The translations under genes and the position numbers were made by a program. A model generated the notes under the pieces. That model was not told the origin of the DNA. It ran no database searches and saw nothing but the letters and a program-made list of their open reading frames with translations. From Phycicoccus elongatus Lp2 (lineage in GTDB: Bacteria; Actinomycetota; Actinomycetes; Actinomycetales; Dermatophilaceae), in NCBI RefSeq assembly GCF_000367525.1, contig NZ_HF570956.1, positions 2,485,020 through 2,531,097 on the forward strand: 46,078 bases of DNA, in the 5' to 3' direction. Numbering within the stretch: the stretch's first letter is position 1; each line of letters starts with the position of its first letter. Of this stretch, positions 1-10,058 are shown piece after piece.

Positions 1-49
1 CGGCATACCAACCACCTTGCCGGACGCAACGAGAGAAAGGTGACGCCTG

Positions 50-844
50 ATGGCGACCCGCACCCCGCTCATGGCGGGCAACTGGAAGATGAACCTGGAC
101 CACCTGCAGGCAACCCATCTGGTGCAGAAGCTCGATTGGAGCCTGCGCGACGGCAAACACGACCACGGGGCCGTCGAGGTTGCCGTCCTGCCCCCCTTCA
201 CCGACATCCGCAGCGTCCAGACCCTGATCGACGGTGACCGGCTGCCGCTCAAGTACGGCGCTCAGGACCTGTCCGTCCACGACTCCGGCGCCTACACCGG
301 CGAGATCTCGGGGGCCTTCCTGGCCAAGCTCGGCTGCACCTATGTCGCGGTCGGCCACAGTGAACGCCGTGAGTACCACAACGAGACCGACGCGGTCGTG
401 AACGCCAAGATCAAGGCGGCCTACACGCACGGACTCACGCCGATCTTCTGCTGCGGAGAGGGCCTGGAGATCCGGCAGGCGGGCGAGCAGGTGGCGCACG
501 TCCTGGGCCAGATCGAGGCCGGCCTCGACGGGCTGCCCGCCGAGCAGGCCGCCTCGATCGTCATCGCCTATGAGCCGATCTGGGCCATCGGTACCGGTGA
601 GGTTGCCACGCCCGAGGACGCCCAGGAGGTCTGCGCAGCGATCCGTACCAAGGTTGCCGAGCTCTACAGCGGAGACCTCGCCGACGGCATCCGCATTCTC
701 TACGGCGGCTCGGTCAAGTCCGGCAACGTCGCGGCCATCATGGCCAAGGAGGACGTCGACGGGGCACTTGTTGGTGGCGCCTCCTTGGATGCCGAGGAGT
801 TCACCGCGATCTGCCGCTTCCGCGACCACCTGCAGACGTCCTGA
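50..844 (+). CDS. tpiA: Triosephosphate isomerase
   Basis: Interconverts dihydroxyacetone phosphate and glyceraldehyde 3-phosphate in cytosolic glycolysis and gluconeogenesis. The 264-aa length is normal for the family. Visible motifs are GNWKMN (residues 10-15, catalytic Lys13), VGHSERR with electrophile His103, [11 protein letters not shown] with base Glu175, and the phosphate-gripping LYGGSV near residue 222. The ATG at 50 follows AGAAAGGTGA at a usable spacing. In related actinobacteria gap-pgk-tpiA-secG are contiguous, so pgk probably lies just left of the window (inference). secG starts 70 bp downstream. Confidence 0.98.
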   Translation: MATRTPLMAGNWKMNLDHLQATHLVQKLDWSLRDGKHDHGAVEVAVLPPFTDIRSVQTLIDGDRLPLKYGAQDLSVHDSGAYTGEISGAFLAKLGCTYVAVGHSERREYHNETDAVVNAKIKAAYTHGLTPIFCCGEGLEIRQAGEQVAHVLGQIEAGLDGLPAEQAASIVIAYEPIWAIGTGEVATPEDAQEVCAAIRTKVAELYSGDLADGIRILYGGSVKSGNVAAIMAKEDVDGALVGGASLDAEEFTAICRFRDHLQTS

Positions 845-914
845 CGGCTGCTCGGGTTATCCTGATCGCCGCGACCTCGGTCGCGACCGTTCGATACTTC
901 TGATTGGTGATCCC

Positions 915-1157
915 GTGAACGCCGTCCGCATCGGCCTACAGGTCCTCCTCGTCCTCGGAGGCCTCTTCCTGACCATGCTCATCCTCCTGCACAAGGGCAA
1001 GGGTGGCGGTCTGTCGGACATGTTCGGTGGAGGCATGTCCAGTTCGCTGGGTGGCTCCTCGGTTGCCGAGCGCAACCTCGACCGAATCACCATCTCGGTG
1101 GCTGTCGTGTGGTTCACCTGCATTGTCGGGCTCGGGATCCTCGACCGATTCGCCTGA
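915..1157 (+). CDS. secG: Preprotein translocase subunit SecG
   Basis: Small membrane subunit of the SecYEG protein export channel. From the GTG at 915 the product is 80 aa with two hydrophobic segments (about residues 4-24 and 57-77) joined by the typical glycine/serine-rich cytoplasmic loop (HKGKGGGLSDMFGG). A longer in-frame reading back to 570 only shadows tpiA, so the GTG start is preferred. A possible -10 (GATACT, about 893-898) sits close upstream, suggesting a very short leader. Position directly after tpiA is the usual actinobacterial arrangement. Confidence 0.93.
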   Translation: MNAVRIGLQVLLVLGGLFLTMLILLHKGKGGGLSDMFGGGMSSSLGGSSVAERNLDRITISVAVVWFTCIVGLGILDRFA

Positions 1158-1212
1158 GCCAACCCGTCCCGCACCGCCGCGGGACCGTCTGCTGTGAAGG
1201 AGCGCCGCTGTC

Positions 1213-1563
1213 ATGGCTGGTGGGAACGCAATCCGGGGAAGCCGTGTCGGCGCCGGGCCGATGGGCGAGGCCGAGCGGGGCGAGACGGCACCACGCGTCT
1301 TTGTGACCTTCTACTGTGCCAACGGGCACCAGACCCGTCCGAGCTTCGCGCGGGAAGAGGGCGTCGTGGTCCCCGAAGAGTGGGACTGCCCACGCTGCGG
1401 CTTCCCGGCGGGCACCGATCAGGACAATCCGCCGGCTCCGCCGCGTGTCGAGCCCTACAAGACGCACCTTGCCTATGTGAAGGAGCGTCGCTCGGACACC
1501 GACGGCGCCGCGATCCTCGAGGAGTCCCTTCAGGCGCTGCGTGACCGCGGCCTGATCACCTGA
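1213..1563 (+). CDS. rbpA: RNA polymerase-binding protein RbpA
   Basis: Actinobacteria-specific transcription factor that binds RNA polymerase and the principal sigma factor and stabilises the open complex. The 116-aa product has the family layout: a variable basic N-terminal tail, a central zinc-binding core with Cys/His residues (FYCANGHQTRP ... EWDCPRCGFPAG, about residues 34-66), then PYKTHLAYVKERRS, the basic linker and sigma-interaction domain, ending in EESLQALRDRG. Start is the ATG at 1213 with AAGGAG a short distance upstream; an internal Met at residue 17 is an alternative. It is convergent with the DUF3806-like gene, leaving only 17 bp between stops. Confidence 0.95.
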   Translation: MAGGNAIRGSRVGAGPMGEAERGETAPRVFVTFYCANGHQTRPSFAREEGVVVPEEWDCPRCGFPAGTDQDNPPAPPRVEPYKTHLAYVKERRSDTDGAAILEESLQALRDRGLIT

Positions 1564-1580
1564 TCTGCCGACCGATCAGC

Positions 1581-2072
1581 TCAGCGCGACGCGGCCACGC
1601 GGGCGAGGTGCCGCACCACGCCCTCGACCCAACCGGTCTCCCGACGCATCCACCGCGCCGCGACGAGATTGCTCGGCACCACTGTCGTCGTGCCACGGCG
1701 GGACTCCAGGCCCACATCGCTCCCGAAGGGGTCGGTGATGAAGGCCCAGCGAAAGCCGCCATGCCGAGCCAGGTGCTCACCCAGCGCGGTGGCCACGGCA
1801 TCGAGGTCGGCGCGGCTCACCGTGTCATCCGGCAGGCTGCGCAGCCGATCAAGGGTGTGGCCGATCGACGCGATGTCCTCGGGGTCGGCGCCAAGGGTGA
1901 TCGCTTGTCGTAGGCGCTCCTCGACCTGCGCGTGCTGACCTGCGTCGAGAGCGGTCGTGATGATGCTCTCGACGACGGCGTCCGAGCCATCCAGATCGTC
2001 GGCAGAGGGCACCTCGGTCGACTCCGCGGCGTGGTCGCCCGCCCCGCTGGGTTTCTTCCGGAACCAACCCAT
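1581..2072 (-). CDS. DUF3806-like protein at the end of the pentose phosphate operon
   Basis: Product of 163 aa with an acidic, Ala/Asp-rich first half and a C-terminal part (GGFRWAFITDPFGSDVGLESRRGTTTVVPSN..., shown in part) resembling the DUF3806 pattern of a beta-strand 'RWxxxTDxxGxD' followed by 'TTVVPxxLVAxRW'. No signal peptide or transmembrane segment is seen. It begins 5 bp after opcA and is therefore almost certainly cotranscribed with tkt-tal-zwf-opcA. It occupies the place where pgl (6-phosphogluconolactonase) often sits, but shows no similarity to Pgl that I can recognise. Function unknown. Confidence 0.8.
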   Translation of the reverse strand: MGWFRKKPSGAGDHAAESTEVPSADDLDGSDAVVESIITTALDAGQHAQVEERLRQAITLGADPEDIASIGHTLDRLRSLPDDTVSRADLDAVATALGEHLARHGGFRWAFITDPFGSDVGLESRRGTTTVVPSNLVAARWMRRETGWVEGVVRHLARVAASR

Positions 2073-2077
2073 GATCG

Positions 2078-3010
2078 TCAGCTCCGTGCAGTTCCCACGC
2101 CGGCCAGACCCACGGTGAGGGCCTCCTGGTAGACATCGTCCGGGTCAAGGCGCCGCAGTTCTTCGGCCAGGCACTCGGCATCCGAGCGGTGCGCGAGGGC
2201 GATCGTTCGGTCGGGTTGGCCGGGTGTGGACAGCGTGGCGGCGTTGCCGTTGACCGGCCGGTGGAGCTCGAGAACCCCACTCGCGCGAGTCAACTCGACC
2301 GCGATCACCCCGGAGGACTCCTTCGAGCGGCGCAGTCTCACCGGGCACTTCAGTCTTGCGTGCAGCCAGGCCGCGAGCAGATCCGCGGACGGTGAGTCCG
2401 GGGCTCCGACGACGACCGCACTCTCGACCGACTCATAGGGAGCCTGATCAAGCGCGGCCGCGAGCAGACCTCGCCAGCGCGTGATCCGGCCCCAGGCAAG
2501 ATCGGTGTCGCCGGCCGCATAGGCGTCGGCGAGTCGGCGCAGAGCGGTCCGGGGGTTCTTGGCCAGATACACCGAGTCCGTGATCCGCCGCTGGGCCATC
2601 GAGCCGATCGGGTCCTTGGCTGGGGCCTTCGGGGCGTGGCGCGGCCACCACACGACGATGGGGCTGTCGGCGAGCAGCAAGGGGGTCACGATGCTGTCCG
2701 CGTGGGCGACGACTCGGCCCACCAGTCGGGCCACGACCACCTCGCTGGCGCCCGCATCGCCGCCCACCCTGATCTGGCCGTCGAGGCGGGCGCGCCCGCG
2801 GGTCTCGCCCTGCACGATGACGATGATTCGACAAGGGTGCTGGCGGCTGGCCTCGTTGGCGATCGTGATGGCCTCTTCCGCCTCCACGTCGTCCACGACG
2901 ACGACGAGGGTGAGGACCCTGGACAGGGCCATGGCGCCCACCTCGGAGCGGATCTTGACCAACCGTTTGGACAACTCCGTCGTCGTGGTGTCGGGCAGAT
3001 CGACGATCAC
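2078..3010 (-). CDS. opcA: Glucose-6-phosphate dehydrogenase assembly protein OpcA
   Basis: OpcA promotes assembly or activity of glucose-6-phosphate dehydrogenase in cyanobacteria and actinobacteria; it always accompanies zwf. The product is 310 aa from GTG at 3010 ([10 protein letters not shown]...), matching the family N-terminus. An in-frame GTG four codons upstream (3022) is possible, but the 3010 codon overlaps the zwf stop as GTGA and has GGAGG five bases before it, so it is chosen. Conserved-looking segments include GRVLTLVVVVDD and DSIVTPLLLADSPIVVWWP. Translational coupling with zwf is expected. Confidence 0.94.
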   Translation of the reverse strand: MIVDLPDTTTTELSKRLVKIRSEVGAMALSRVLTLVVVVDDVEAEEAITIANEASRQHPCRIIVIVQGETRGRARLDGQIRVGGDAGASEVVVARLVGRVVAHADSIVTPLLLADSPIVVWWPRHAPKAPAKDPIGSMAQRRITDSVYLAKNPRTALRRLADAYAAGDTDLAWGRITRWRGLLAAALDQAPYESVESAVVVGAPDSPSADLLAAWLHARLKCPVRLRRSKESSGVIAVELTRASGVLELHRPVNGNAATLSTPGQPDRTIALAHRSDAECLAEELRRLDPDDVYQEALTVGLAGVGTARS

Positions 3011-4551
3011 GGGAACCTCCACTCGCGGCCGTCACGGCGCATCAACTTGTCGGCCTCCGCCGGGCCCCACGTGCCGGCCGGGTACTGGTCGAGGCCGCCC
3101 TTCATCCCTGCCCAATGCTTCTCGATCGGGTCCAGGATCTGCCAGGACAGCTCGACCTCCTCGTGCCGGGGAAAGAGCGGTGGGTCCCCGAGCAGGACAT
3201 CGAGGATCAGACGTTCGTAGGCCTCCGGCGAGGTTTCGGTGAAGGCCCGGCCATACCCGAAGTCCATGGTCACATCGCGGACCTCCATGGTGGCGCCGGG
3301 AACCTTGGCGCCGAAGCGCAACGTCACGCCCTCGTCCGGTTGCACCCGGATGACGATGGCGTTCTGGCCGAGTTCCTCGGTCGCGGTGTCGTTGAACGGC
3401 AGGTGCGGCGCCGTCTTGAAGACCAGGGCGATTTCGGTGACCCGCTTGCCCAGCCGCTTGCCGGTGCGGAGGTAGAACGGCACCCCCGCCCACCGGGCGT
3501 TCGCGACGTCGAGGCGCACTGCGGCATACGTCTCCGTCGTGGAGCCGGCCTTGACCCCCTCCTCCTGGAGGTAGCCGACGACCTGCTCGGCGCCCTGCCA
3601 ACCCTCGGCATACTGACCACGAGCGGTCGCCGACCCGAGGTCCTTGGGCAGGCGCACCGAGGAGAGGACCTTCTCCTTCTCGGCGCGCAGATGATGGGCC
3701 TCGAAGGAGACCGGCTCCTCCATCGCGGTCAGAGCGAGCAACTGCAGCAGGTGGTTCTGGATGACGTCGCGGGCCGCACCGATGCCGTCGTAATAGCCGG
3801 CGCGGCCACCGATGCCGATGTCCTCGGCCATCGTGATCTGGACGTGGTCGATGTAGTTGCGATTCCAGACCGGCTCGAACATCGAGTTGGCGAACCGCAG
3901 GGCGAGCAGGTTCTGGACCGTCTCCTTGCCCAGGTAGTGGTCGATCCGGAAGACCGAGTCGGCGGGGAAGACGCCCTCGACGATCTTGTTGAGTTCCTGG
4001 GCTGATGCCAGATCGTGCCCGAACGGCTTCTCGATGATGACGCGCCGCCAGGAGTCCGAAGGACCGCCGGCCAGGCCGGAGCGTTGCAACTGCTCGCAGA
4101 CCAAGCCGAAGAATCCGGGTGGAATTGACAGGTAGAAGGCGTGGTTGCCGCCTGTGCCGCGGTGCTCGTCGAGTTCCTTGACGACCCGCGCCAGCTCGTC
4201 GAAGGCGGCATCGTCGTCGAAGCTGCCCGGGACGAACCGGAAACCCTCGGCCAGGGACTTCCACACCTCCTCGCGGAAGGGGGTGCGGGCGCCGGCCTTG
4301 ACCGCGTCGTGGACGATGTCGCCGAAGTCCTGGGTCGCCCAATCCCGGCGGGCGAAACCGACGAGGGAGAACCCGGGCGGCAGCAGGCCACGGTTGGCCA
4401 GGTCGTAGATCGCCGGCATCAACTTGCGACGCGCCAGGTCGCCGGTGACCCCGAACATGACAATGCCGCAGGGCCCGGCGATCCGGGGGAGACGCTTGTC
4501 GCGTTCGTCGCGCAGCGGGTTGCGTTGCGGCGTGACTCGGGCCGGGCTCAT
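3007..4551 (-). CDS. zwf: Glucose-6-phosphate 1-dehydrogenase
   Basis: First, NADPH-forming step of the oxidative pentose phosphate pathway. The 514-aa protein carries the nucleotide-binding [10 protein letters not shown] (about residues 34-43), EKPFG (174-178) and the substrate-binding RIDHYLGKE (202-210) with catalytic His/Lys. Length and motif spacing are normal. The ATG at 4551 overlaps the tal stop as ATGA, and the gene ends overlapping the opcA start, so tal-zwf-opcA are coupled. pgi, commonly present between tal and zwf in relatives, is not here. Confidence 0.98.
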   Translation of the reverse strand: MSPARVTPQRNPLRDERDKRLPRIAGPCGIVMFGVTGDLARRKLMPAIYDLANRGLLPPGFSLVGFARRDWATQDFGDIVHDAVKAGARTPFREEVWKSLAEGFRFVPGSFDDDAAFDELARVVKELDEHRGTGGNHAFYLSIPPGFFGLVCEQLQRSGLAGGPSDSWRRVIIEKPFGHDLASAQELNKIVEGVFPADSVFRIDHYLGKETVQNLLALRFANSMFEPVWNRNYIDHVQITMAEDIGIGGRAGYYDGIGAARDVIQNHLLQLLALTAMEEPVSFEAHHLRAEKEKVLSSVRLPKDLGSATARGQYAEGWQGAEQVVGYLQEEGVKAGSTTETYAAVRLDVANARWAGVPFYLRTGKRLGKRVTEIALVFKTAPHLPFNDTATEELGQNAIVIRVQPDEGVTLRFGAKVPGATMEVRDVTMDFGYGRAFTETSPEAYERLILDVLLGDPPLFPRHEEVELSWQILDPIEKHWAGMKGGLDQYPAGTWGPAEADKLMRRDGREWRFP

Positions 4552-5660
4552 CGGGCTCGCTCGAGGGCGGCGGTGACTCCGTCGAGGAGTTCGGCCCAGG
4601 ACTTCTCGAACTTCTCGACGCCCTCACGCTCGAGTTGGTCGACGACGTCGGAGTACGAGATGCCGAGGCCTTCGAGGGCATCGAGCACGGCGGCCGCGTC
4701 GCCGTAGTGGTCGGTCACCGTGTCACCGGTGACAACCCCGTGGTCCGCGACGGCGTCGAGTGTCTTCTCGGGCATCGTGTTGACGGTGCCGGGGGCGACC
4801 AACTCCGTGACATACATCGTGTCGGGGTATGCCGGGTCCTTGACTCCCGTGGACGCCCACAAGGGCCGCTGAGGCCGGGCGCCGGCCGCTGCCAGGGTCT
4901 CCCACCGCGCCGAGGAGAAGACCTCCTCATAGGCCTGATAGGCAAGGCGCGCATTGGCGATCCCGGCCTTGCCCTTGAGGGCCTTGGCCTCCTCGGTGCC
5001 GAGGACATCGAGGCGCTTGTCGATCTCGGTGTCGACTCGCGAGACGAAGAACGAGGCCACCGAGTGAATCGTCGACAGGTCCCGACCGGCCTCCTTGGCC
5101 TGCTCGAGGCCTGTGAGGAAGGCGTTCATGACGGCGCGATACCGCTCGAGGCTGAAGATGAGGGTGACGTTGACGCTGATTCCCTCGGCGAGGGTGGCGG
5201 TGATCGCCGGCAGCCCCTCGACCGTCGCAGGGATCTTGATGAGCACGTTGGGGCGGTCCACCGCGGCGTGCAGGGCCTGGGCCTGGTCGACGGTGGCCGC
5301 GGTGTCGCGCGCGAGCCGCGGATCGACCTCGATCGAGACCCGACCGTCCACCCCGTCCGTGCGCTCGTAGAGAGGGGTGAAGAGGTCGCAGGCGGCCCGG
5401 ACGTCGTCGGTGGTCATCGCGAAGACGGCGTCGTCGACGCCGGAATCCGCCGCCGCGAGGTCGGCGACCTGCGCGGCATACGCCTCACCATCGGCCAGTG
5501 CCGCCTGGAAGATGGAGGGATTGGTCGTGACGCCGACGACGCCCTTGGTCTCGATGAGATCGGCGAGATTGCCGGATTCCAGCCGCTCCCGGGAGAGGTC
5601 GTCGAGCCAGATCGAGACGCCGGCGTCGGCCAGGTCGGTGAGTGCCTTGTTCGTCGTCAT
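4548..5660 (-). CDS. tal: Transaldolase
   Basis: Transfers a dihydroxyacetone unit between sedoheptulose 7-phosphate and glyceraldehyde 3-phosphate in the non-oxidative pentose phosphate branch. The 370-aa product ([14 protein letters not shown]...) fits the long actinobacterial form. Motifs: [12 protein letters not shown] near the N-terminus, [10 protein letters not shown] with the Schiff-base Lys, and [11 protein letters not shown]. Start at ATG 5660 is preferred over GTG 5666, which overlaps the tkt stop as GTGA, because the AGGGGA ribosome site is nine bases before the ATG but only about three before the GTG. A longer open frame upstream is a shadow of tkt. Confidence 0.96.
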   Translation of the reverse strand: MTTNKALTDLADAGVSIWLDDLSRERLESGNLADLIETKGVVGVTTNPSIFQAALADGEAYAAQVADLAAADSGVDDAVFAMTTDDVRAACDLFTPLYERTDGVDGRVSIEVDPRLARDTAATVDQAQALHAAVDRPNVLIKIPATVEGLPAITATLAEGISVNVTLIFSLERYRAVMNAFLTGLEQAKEAGRDLSTIHSVASFFVSRVDTEIDKRLDVLGTEEAKALKGKAGIANARLAYQAYEEVFSSARWETLAAAGARPQRPLWASTGVKDPAYPDTMYVTELVAPGTVNTMPEKTLDAVADHGVVTGDTVTDHYGDAAAVLDALEGLGISYSDVVDQLEREGVEKFEKSWAELLDGVTAALERAR

Positions 5661-5662
5661 GG

Positions 5663-7912
5663 TCACTTTCCCCTCGAGGTCTTGGCAGCGAGCCGGTGTG
5701 TCGCCTTCGCGGCCGGCTTGTCGGTGCGAGCGCTGTCGGGCGTGACTGCCGGGATCACGTCGGCGTCCGCCGCAGCCTTGAGCGACCGCTTCGCTGCGGC
5801 CACGACCTTGTCGGCCGTGAAGCCGAACTCGCGGAACAAGGTCGCGGCGTCGGCTGACGCACCGTAGTGGTCGATGCCGATGACCTCGCCGGCGTCCCCG
5901 ACGAGCTCGCGCCACCCGGTCGGCACTCCCGCCTCGACAGCCACCCGCGCGCGCACCGCCTTGGGCAACACCTTCTCGCGGTAGGCCGCGGACTGCTCCG
6001 CGAACCACTCGACACAGGGCATCGACACCACGCGCGTGCCGATGCCGGCCTTCTCGAGGGTGGTTCGGGCCTCGACGGCGAGCTGCACCTCGGAGCCCGT
6101 GGCGACGAGGATCACCTGCGGGGTCGCGGTGCTGGACTCGAGCAGGACGTAACCGCCTTTGGCGACGCCCGAGGCCGGTGCGGCCGCGCCCTTGCCACGC
6201 TCGACCACGGGGAGCGCCTGCCGCGAGAGGGCGAGGCCGGCCGGGGCAGCCCGCTCGAGAATGGCCAGCCAGGCGGCCGCGGTCTCGTTGGCGTCGGCCG
6301 GGCGGACGACCGAGAAGCCGGGGATGAGCCGCAGGCTGGCCAGGTGCTCGATCGGCTGGTGCGTGGGTCCGTCCTCCCCGAGCCCGATCGAGTCGTGGGT
6401 CCAGACGAAGGTGACCGGGAGCTGCTGGATGCAGGCCAGGCGGACGGCAGCCCGCATGTAGTCGGAGAAGACGAGGAAGGTGCCGCCGTAGGGCCGCGTC
6501 AGGCCCTCCAGAGCGATGCCGTTGAGGATCAGGCCCATCGCGAACTCGCGGATGCCGAAGTGGAGGGTGCGGCCGTAGGGGCCGCCCTTCCACTCGTGGG
6601 TCTGCTTGGACCTCGGGATGAAGGACGGCTCGCCCTCCATCGTCGTGTTGTTGGACTCGGCGAGGTCGGCCGACCCGCCCCACAGCTCAGGCATGACCGG
6701 AGCCATGGCGCCGAGGACCTTGCCGGAGGCGGCCCGCGTCGCGATGCCCTTGGCGTCGGCCGGGAAGGTGGGCAGGGCCTTGGCCAGCCCCGCGGGCAAT
6801 TCGCCCTTGACGAGCCGGTCGAGCAGGGCCGCGCCGTCCGCGTTGGCCTTGCGCCAGGTCTTGTAGGCCTTGTCCCACTCGCGATGGGCCGCCTTGCCGC
6901 GGACCTTGACCTTGCGAGCGTGCGCCAGCACTGGGGCGTCGACCTCGAAGGTCTTGGCCGGGTCGAAGCCCAGCAACTGCTTCATGCCCTGGATCTCGGG
7001 ATCGCCGAGGGCGGAGCCGTGGGACTTGCCCGTGCCCTTCTTGGTCGGGGCCGGCCACGCGATGACGGTGTGGAGGCGAATGAGGGTGGGGCGCTTGGCC
7101 TTCCGGCTCTTGGTGAGTGCGTTGTAGAGGGCGTCGACGTCCTCGGTGTAGTCGGGGGTGCCGGCCGGGTCGTTGCTCTTGCGCCAGTCGACGTCGACGA
7201 CATCCCAGCCGTATGCCGCGTAGCGCGCGGCGACGTCCTCGCTGAAGGAGATGTCGGTGTCGTCCTCGATCGAGATCTGGTTGGCGTCGTAGACGACGGT
7301 CAGGTTACCGAGTTCCTGGTGACCGGCCAACGATGACGCCTCGCCGGAGACGCCCTCCATGAGGTCTCCGTCGGAGGCGATGACCCAGATGTGGTGGTCG
7401 AAGGGGCTCTCACCGGGCTTGGCGTCGGGATCCAGCAGGCCGCGCTGGCGCCGCTGCGCCATCGCCATGCCCACCGCGGAGGCCAGGCCGGACCCCAGCG
7501 GCCCGGTCGTGATCTCGACACCCGTCGTGTGGTGCACCTCCGGGTGACCCGGCGTCTGCGACCCCCAAGTGCGCAGAGCCTTGAGGTCGGCGAGCTGCAG
7601 GCCGTAGCCGGAGAGGAAGAGCTGGATGTACTGGGTCAGGCTGGAGTGCCCGCAGGACAGCACGAACCGGTCACGACCCAGCCAGGTCGGATCGCTCGGG
7701 TCGTGGCGCATGACGTTCTGGTAGAGCAGGTAGGCGACTGGAGCGAGGCTGATCGCCGTGCCCGGGTGGCCGTTGCCGACCTTCTGCACGCTGTCGGCGG
7801 CCAGGATGCGCACCGTGTCGACCGCACGGACGTCGAGGTCGGTCCACTGGGCCTTGCGCGCCAGCGGGCGCTTGAGGCTGGGGGAGCGCTTGGCAGAGGC
7901 GGCAGCAGCCAC
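5663..7912 (-). CDS. tkt: Transketolase
   Basis: Thiamine-diphosphate enzyme moving two-carbon units in the non-oxidative pentose phosphate branch. At 749 aa it is about 40-50 aa longer than usual because of a basic Ala/Lys/Thr-rich tail (after about residue 705) that ends [12 protein letters not shown]. Core motifs are present: [13 protein letters not shown], the ThDP-binding GDGDLMEG-type segment ([13 protein letters not shown]), and FGIREFAMG with the proton-transfer Glu. It heads the operon; a -10-like TAGGCT on the minus strand (7982-7987) would give a leader of about 60 nt. The 169-bp gap to ctaB holds divergent promoters. Confidence 0.97.
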   Translation of the reverse strand: MAAAASAKRSPSLKRPLARKAQWTDLDVRAVDTVRILAADSVQKVGNGHPGTAISLAPVAYLLYQNVMRHDPSDPTWLGRDRFVLSCGHSSLTQYIQLFLSGYGLQLADLKALRTWGSQTPGHPEVHHTTGVEITTGPLGSGLASAVGMAMAQRRQRGLLDPDAKPGESPFDHHIWVIASDGDLMEGVSGEASSLAGHQELGNLTVVYDANQISIEDDTDISFSEDVAARYAAYGWDVVDVDWRKSNDPAGTPDYTEDVDALYNALTKSRKAKRPTLIRLHTVIAWPAPTKKGTGKSHGSALGDPEIQGMKQLLGFDPAKTFEVDAPVLAHARKVKVRGKAAHREWDKAYKTWRKANADGAALLDRLVKGELPAGLAKALPTFPADAKGIATRAASGKVLGAMAPVMPELWGGSADLAESNNTTMEGEPSFIPRSKQTHEWKGGPYGRTLHFGIREFAMGLILNGIALEGLTRPYGGTFLVFSDYMRAAVRLACIQQLPVTFVWTHDSIGLGEDGPTHQPIEHLASLRLIPGFSVVRPADANETAAAWLAILERAAPAGLALSRQALPVVERGKGAAAPASGVAKGGYVLLESSTATPQVILVATGSEVQLAVEARTTLEKAGIGTRVVSMPCVEWFAEQSAAYREKVLPKAVRARVAVEAGVPTGWRELVGDAGEVIGIDHYGASADAATLFREFGFTADKVVAAAKRSLKAAADADVIPAVTPDSARTDKPAAKATHRLAAKTSRGK

Positions 7913-8081
7913 GTCAGGGCCTTTCTGTTCGACGTGAACGGCGCGCGCTGTCGGCGCCGGGTGGGGTGCACGATCGGATCCAGCCTAGTCACTCGGGTCG
8001 AGCACTCGGGCGGTGACCACGCGCGGCTTCACGGTCGGTAGACTCGCTGGGACCACCACTCGTCGTGAGAAGGCATCCTTC

Positions 8082-9023
8082 GTGTCCGCTGTTGCCCCGT
8101 CCGCGCCCGCGCAGACCTCTCCGGGTGGCTGGCGACGACAGGTGGCGAACTACGTCGCCCTGACCAAACCACGGATCATCGAGCTACTGCTCGTGACGAC
8201 CGTTCCGGTCATGTTCCTCGCGCACCGCGGCGTGCCGGACCTCTGGTTGGTGGCTGCAACTGTCATCGGTGGCTACCTGTCGGCGGGTGCTGCGAACACC
8301 TTCAACATGGTCTACGACCGCGACATCGACGCCCTCATGCACCGGACCGAGAAGCGGCCGATCGTCACCGGCGAGGTCTCCGTGCGGGCCGGGATGGTCT
8401 TCGGTGTGTTGCTCACGGTCGTGTCGACGGTGTGGTTCGCGTGGTTGGTGAACTGGCCGTCCGCGGTCCTCTCCGTCGCCGCGATCGCCATGTATGCCGT
8501 GGGCTACACGATGCTCCTCAAGCGGCGGACCTCGCAGAACATCGTCTGGGGTGGCGCCGCCGGGTGCATGCCAGTCCTCATCGGTTGGTCGGCGGTGACG
8601 GGCACGGTCGGGTGGCCGGCGATCATCCTCTTCCTCGTCATCTTCTTCTGGACGCCGCCGCACTACTGGCCCCTGTCGATGGCCTTCAAGGACGACTACG
8701 CCAACGCACACGTCCCGATGCTGCCCGTGGAACGCGGCGCGGCCACCGTCGCTCGCCAGATCGTCGCCTACTCGTGGGCCATGGTGGCGACATCGCTCGC
8801 CCTTGTCCCGGTTGCCGGCATGGGGTGGATCTACCTCGTGACCGCCCTGCTCAGCGGTGGCGTCTTCATCACCGAGGGCCACCGCCTGCTGCGCCTGGCC
8901 AAGGCCGGCGCGGCCTCGAAGGTGCTCAAGCCGATGCGGCTCTTCCACTTCTCGATCACCTATGTGACCTTGCTCTTCCTCGCGGTTGCGATCGACCCGA
9001 TCCTGCACCTCGCCATCGGCTGA
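8082..9023 (+). CDS. ctaB: Protohaem IX farnesyltransferase (haem O synthase)
   Basis: Adds a farnesyl group to haem B, giving haem O for cytochrome aa3-type oxidase. A 313-aa multi-spanning UbiA-family membrane protein. The family signatures are clear: [12 protein letters not shown], the Asp-rich [18 protein letters not shown] and the second motif [18 protein letters not shown]. Start is GTG 8082 with GAGAAGG about nine bases upstream; an upstream in-frame ATG (8013) would give a non-conserved 23-aa extension. TAGACT at 8039-8044 is a plausible -10. Convergent with ctaA, 20 bp apart. Confidence 0.96.
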   Translation: MSAVAPSAPAQTSPGGWRRQVANYVALTKPRIIELLLVTTVPVMFLAHRGVPDLWLVAATVIGGYLSAGAANTFNMVYDRDIDALMHRTEKRPIVTGEVSVRAGMVFGVLLTVVSTVWFAWLVNWPSAVLSVAAIAMYAVGYTMLLKRRTSQNIVWGGAAGCMPVLIGWSAVTGTVGWPAIILFLVIFFWTPPHYWPLSMAFKDDYANAHVPMLPVERGAATVARQIVAYSWAMVATSLALVPVAGMGWIYLVTALLSGGVFITEGHRLLRLAKAGAASKVLKPMRLFHFSITYVTLLFLAVAIDPILHLAIG

Positions 9024-9043
9024 CCGAGCCCCCTTTCGCGCCG

Positions 9044-9988
9044 TCAGGCGTGGCGCGTGCGAAGCGCGACCATCGCTCGCGTCAGGGTGACGACGAGGAG
9101 GGCGGCCAGCAGCATGTGCCCGAGCACGAGCAGCCAAGGCAGGTCAGTGAGGTACTGCGCGTAGCCGACCACTCCTTGGGCCACGGTGACGAGGAGCACC
9201 GCATGCCAGGCGCCGGCTGCGCGGTTGTCGTCGGACCCGGTGAGGCGAACCGCAACCCACGTGGCCACGACCAGACCGACGAAGAGCATCACCGCGTCGG
9301 CATGCAGCCAGGAGATGGTGCGCGGGTCCAAGCCGAAGCGCGCCGGGGTGTCGGCATCCCCTGAGTGCGGTCCCGAGCCGGTCACCACCGTGCCGAGGGT
9401 GAGCACGATGGCCGCGACGAGGCAGGTCACGGTGCCGAGTTGTCGGACGAGCGAGGGGACCAGCGATCGTGCAGCCACGTCCGGCTCGTGACGGGTCAGG
9501 TGGAGGCGGGTGGCGATCGCGACCAATCCGGCAGACACGAGGAAGTGCGTGGCGACGGTCACCGGGTGCAATCCGGCCAGGACGGTCAGGCCGCCCAGCA
9601 GGGCCTGCAGGACGATGCCGCCGAGCACGAGCAGACTGTCGCGCTTGAGGTGTCGTCGAGGCGCGACCTGCCAGACGGCGATCACGGCGAGCAGAGCCGC
9701 CACCCCCAGGACGCCCGTGAGCGTGCGGTTCCCGAATTCGATGAACTTGTGGATGCCCTGCTCCTGGTGCGGGACCGGGACGTAACTCCCCGGCACGCAC
9801 TGTGGCCAAGTCGGGCAACCCAAGCCGCTCCCGGTGAGTCGGACCAGCCCACCGCTGACGATGATGAGGACCTGCAGCATCGCGTTGACCCACAGGATCC
9901 GGTCGAACCACCGCGCGAGCAGTCCCTGGACCGGACCGGCGGGACCAGTGGGGGTGGCGTCGACGCGGGTGACCTGGCTGGACGGCAT
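9044..9988 (-). CDS. ctaA: Haem A synthase
   Basis: Oxidises haem O to haem A for cytochrome c oxidase. The 314-aa product has about eight transmembrane helices. Visible features: VRLTGSGLGCPTWPQC near the N-terminus (with the conserved Cys pair loop), HQEQGIHKFIEFGNRTLTG, a GLTVLAGLHPVTVATHF haem-ligand region, and HADAVMLFVGL plus a final helix containing GHMLLAALLV. ATG 9988 is preferred over GTG 9994 because GCAGG lies seven bases before the ATG. Longer readings upstream overlap the divergent deacetylase gene. Functional partner of ctaB next door. Confidence 0.95.
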   Translation of the reverse strand: MPSSQVTRVDATPTGPAGPVQGLLARWFDRILWVNAMLQVLIIVSGGLVRLTGSGLGCPTWPQCVPGSYVPVPHQEQGIHKFIEFGNRTLTGVLGVAALLAVIAVWQVAPRRHLKRDSLLVLGGIVLQALLGGLTVLAGLHPVTVATHFLVSAGLVAIATRLHLTRHEPDVAARSLVPSLVRQLGTVTCLVAAIVLTLGTVVTGSGPHSGDADTPARFGLDPRTISWLHADAVMLFVGLVVATWVAVRLTGSDDNRAAGAWHAVLLVTVAQGVVGYAQYLTDLPWLLVLGHMLLAALLVVTLTRAMVALRTRHA

Positions 9989-10058
9989 ACTCACACCTGC
10001 AGGGTACGAGCCGCCCGCGGGTGGTCCACCCGCGGGGGCGGTCAGCAGAGAGGGTGAC

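Noticed and set aside
5661-6683. Transaldolase fused to an upstream 340-aa sequence (711 aa frame)
   Set aside because: The upstream portion is an alternative frame of tkt; the transaldolase N-terminus begins at ATG 5660 with a good ribosome site.
5867-7336. Long plus-strand open frame (489 aa) opposite tkt
   Set aside because: Composition is the Arg/Gly/Val/Leu-rich type expected from the antisense of a G+C-rich gene, it has no recognisable domain, and tkt is fully supported on the other strand.
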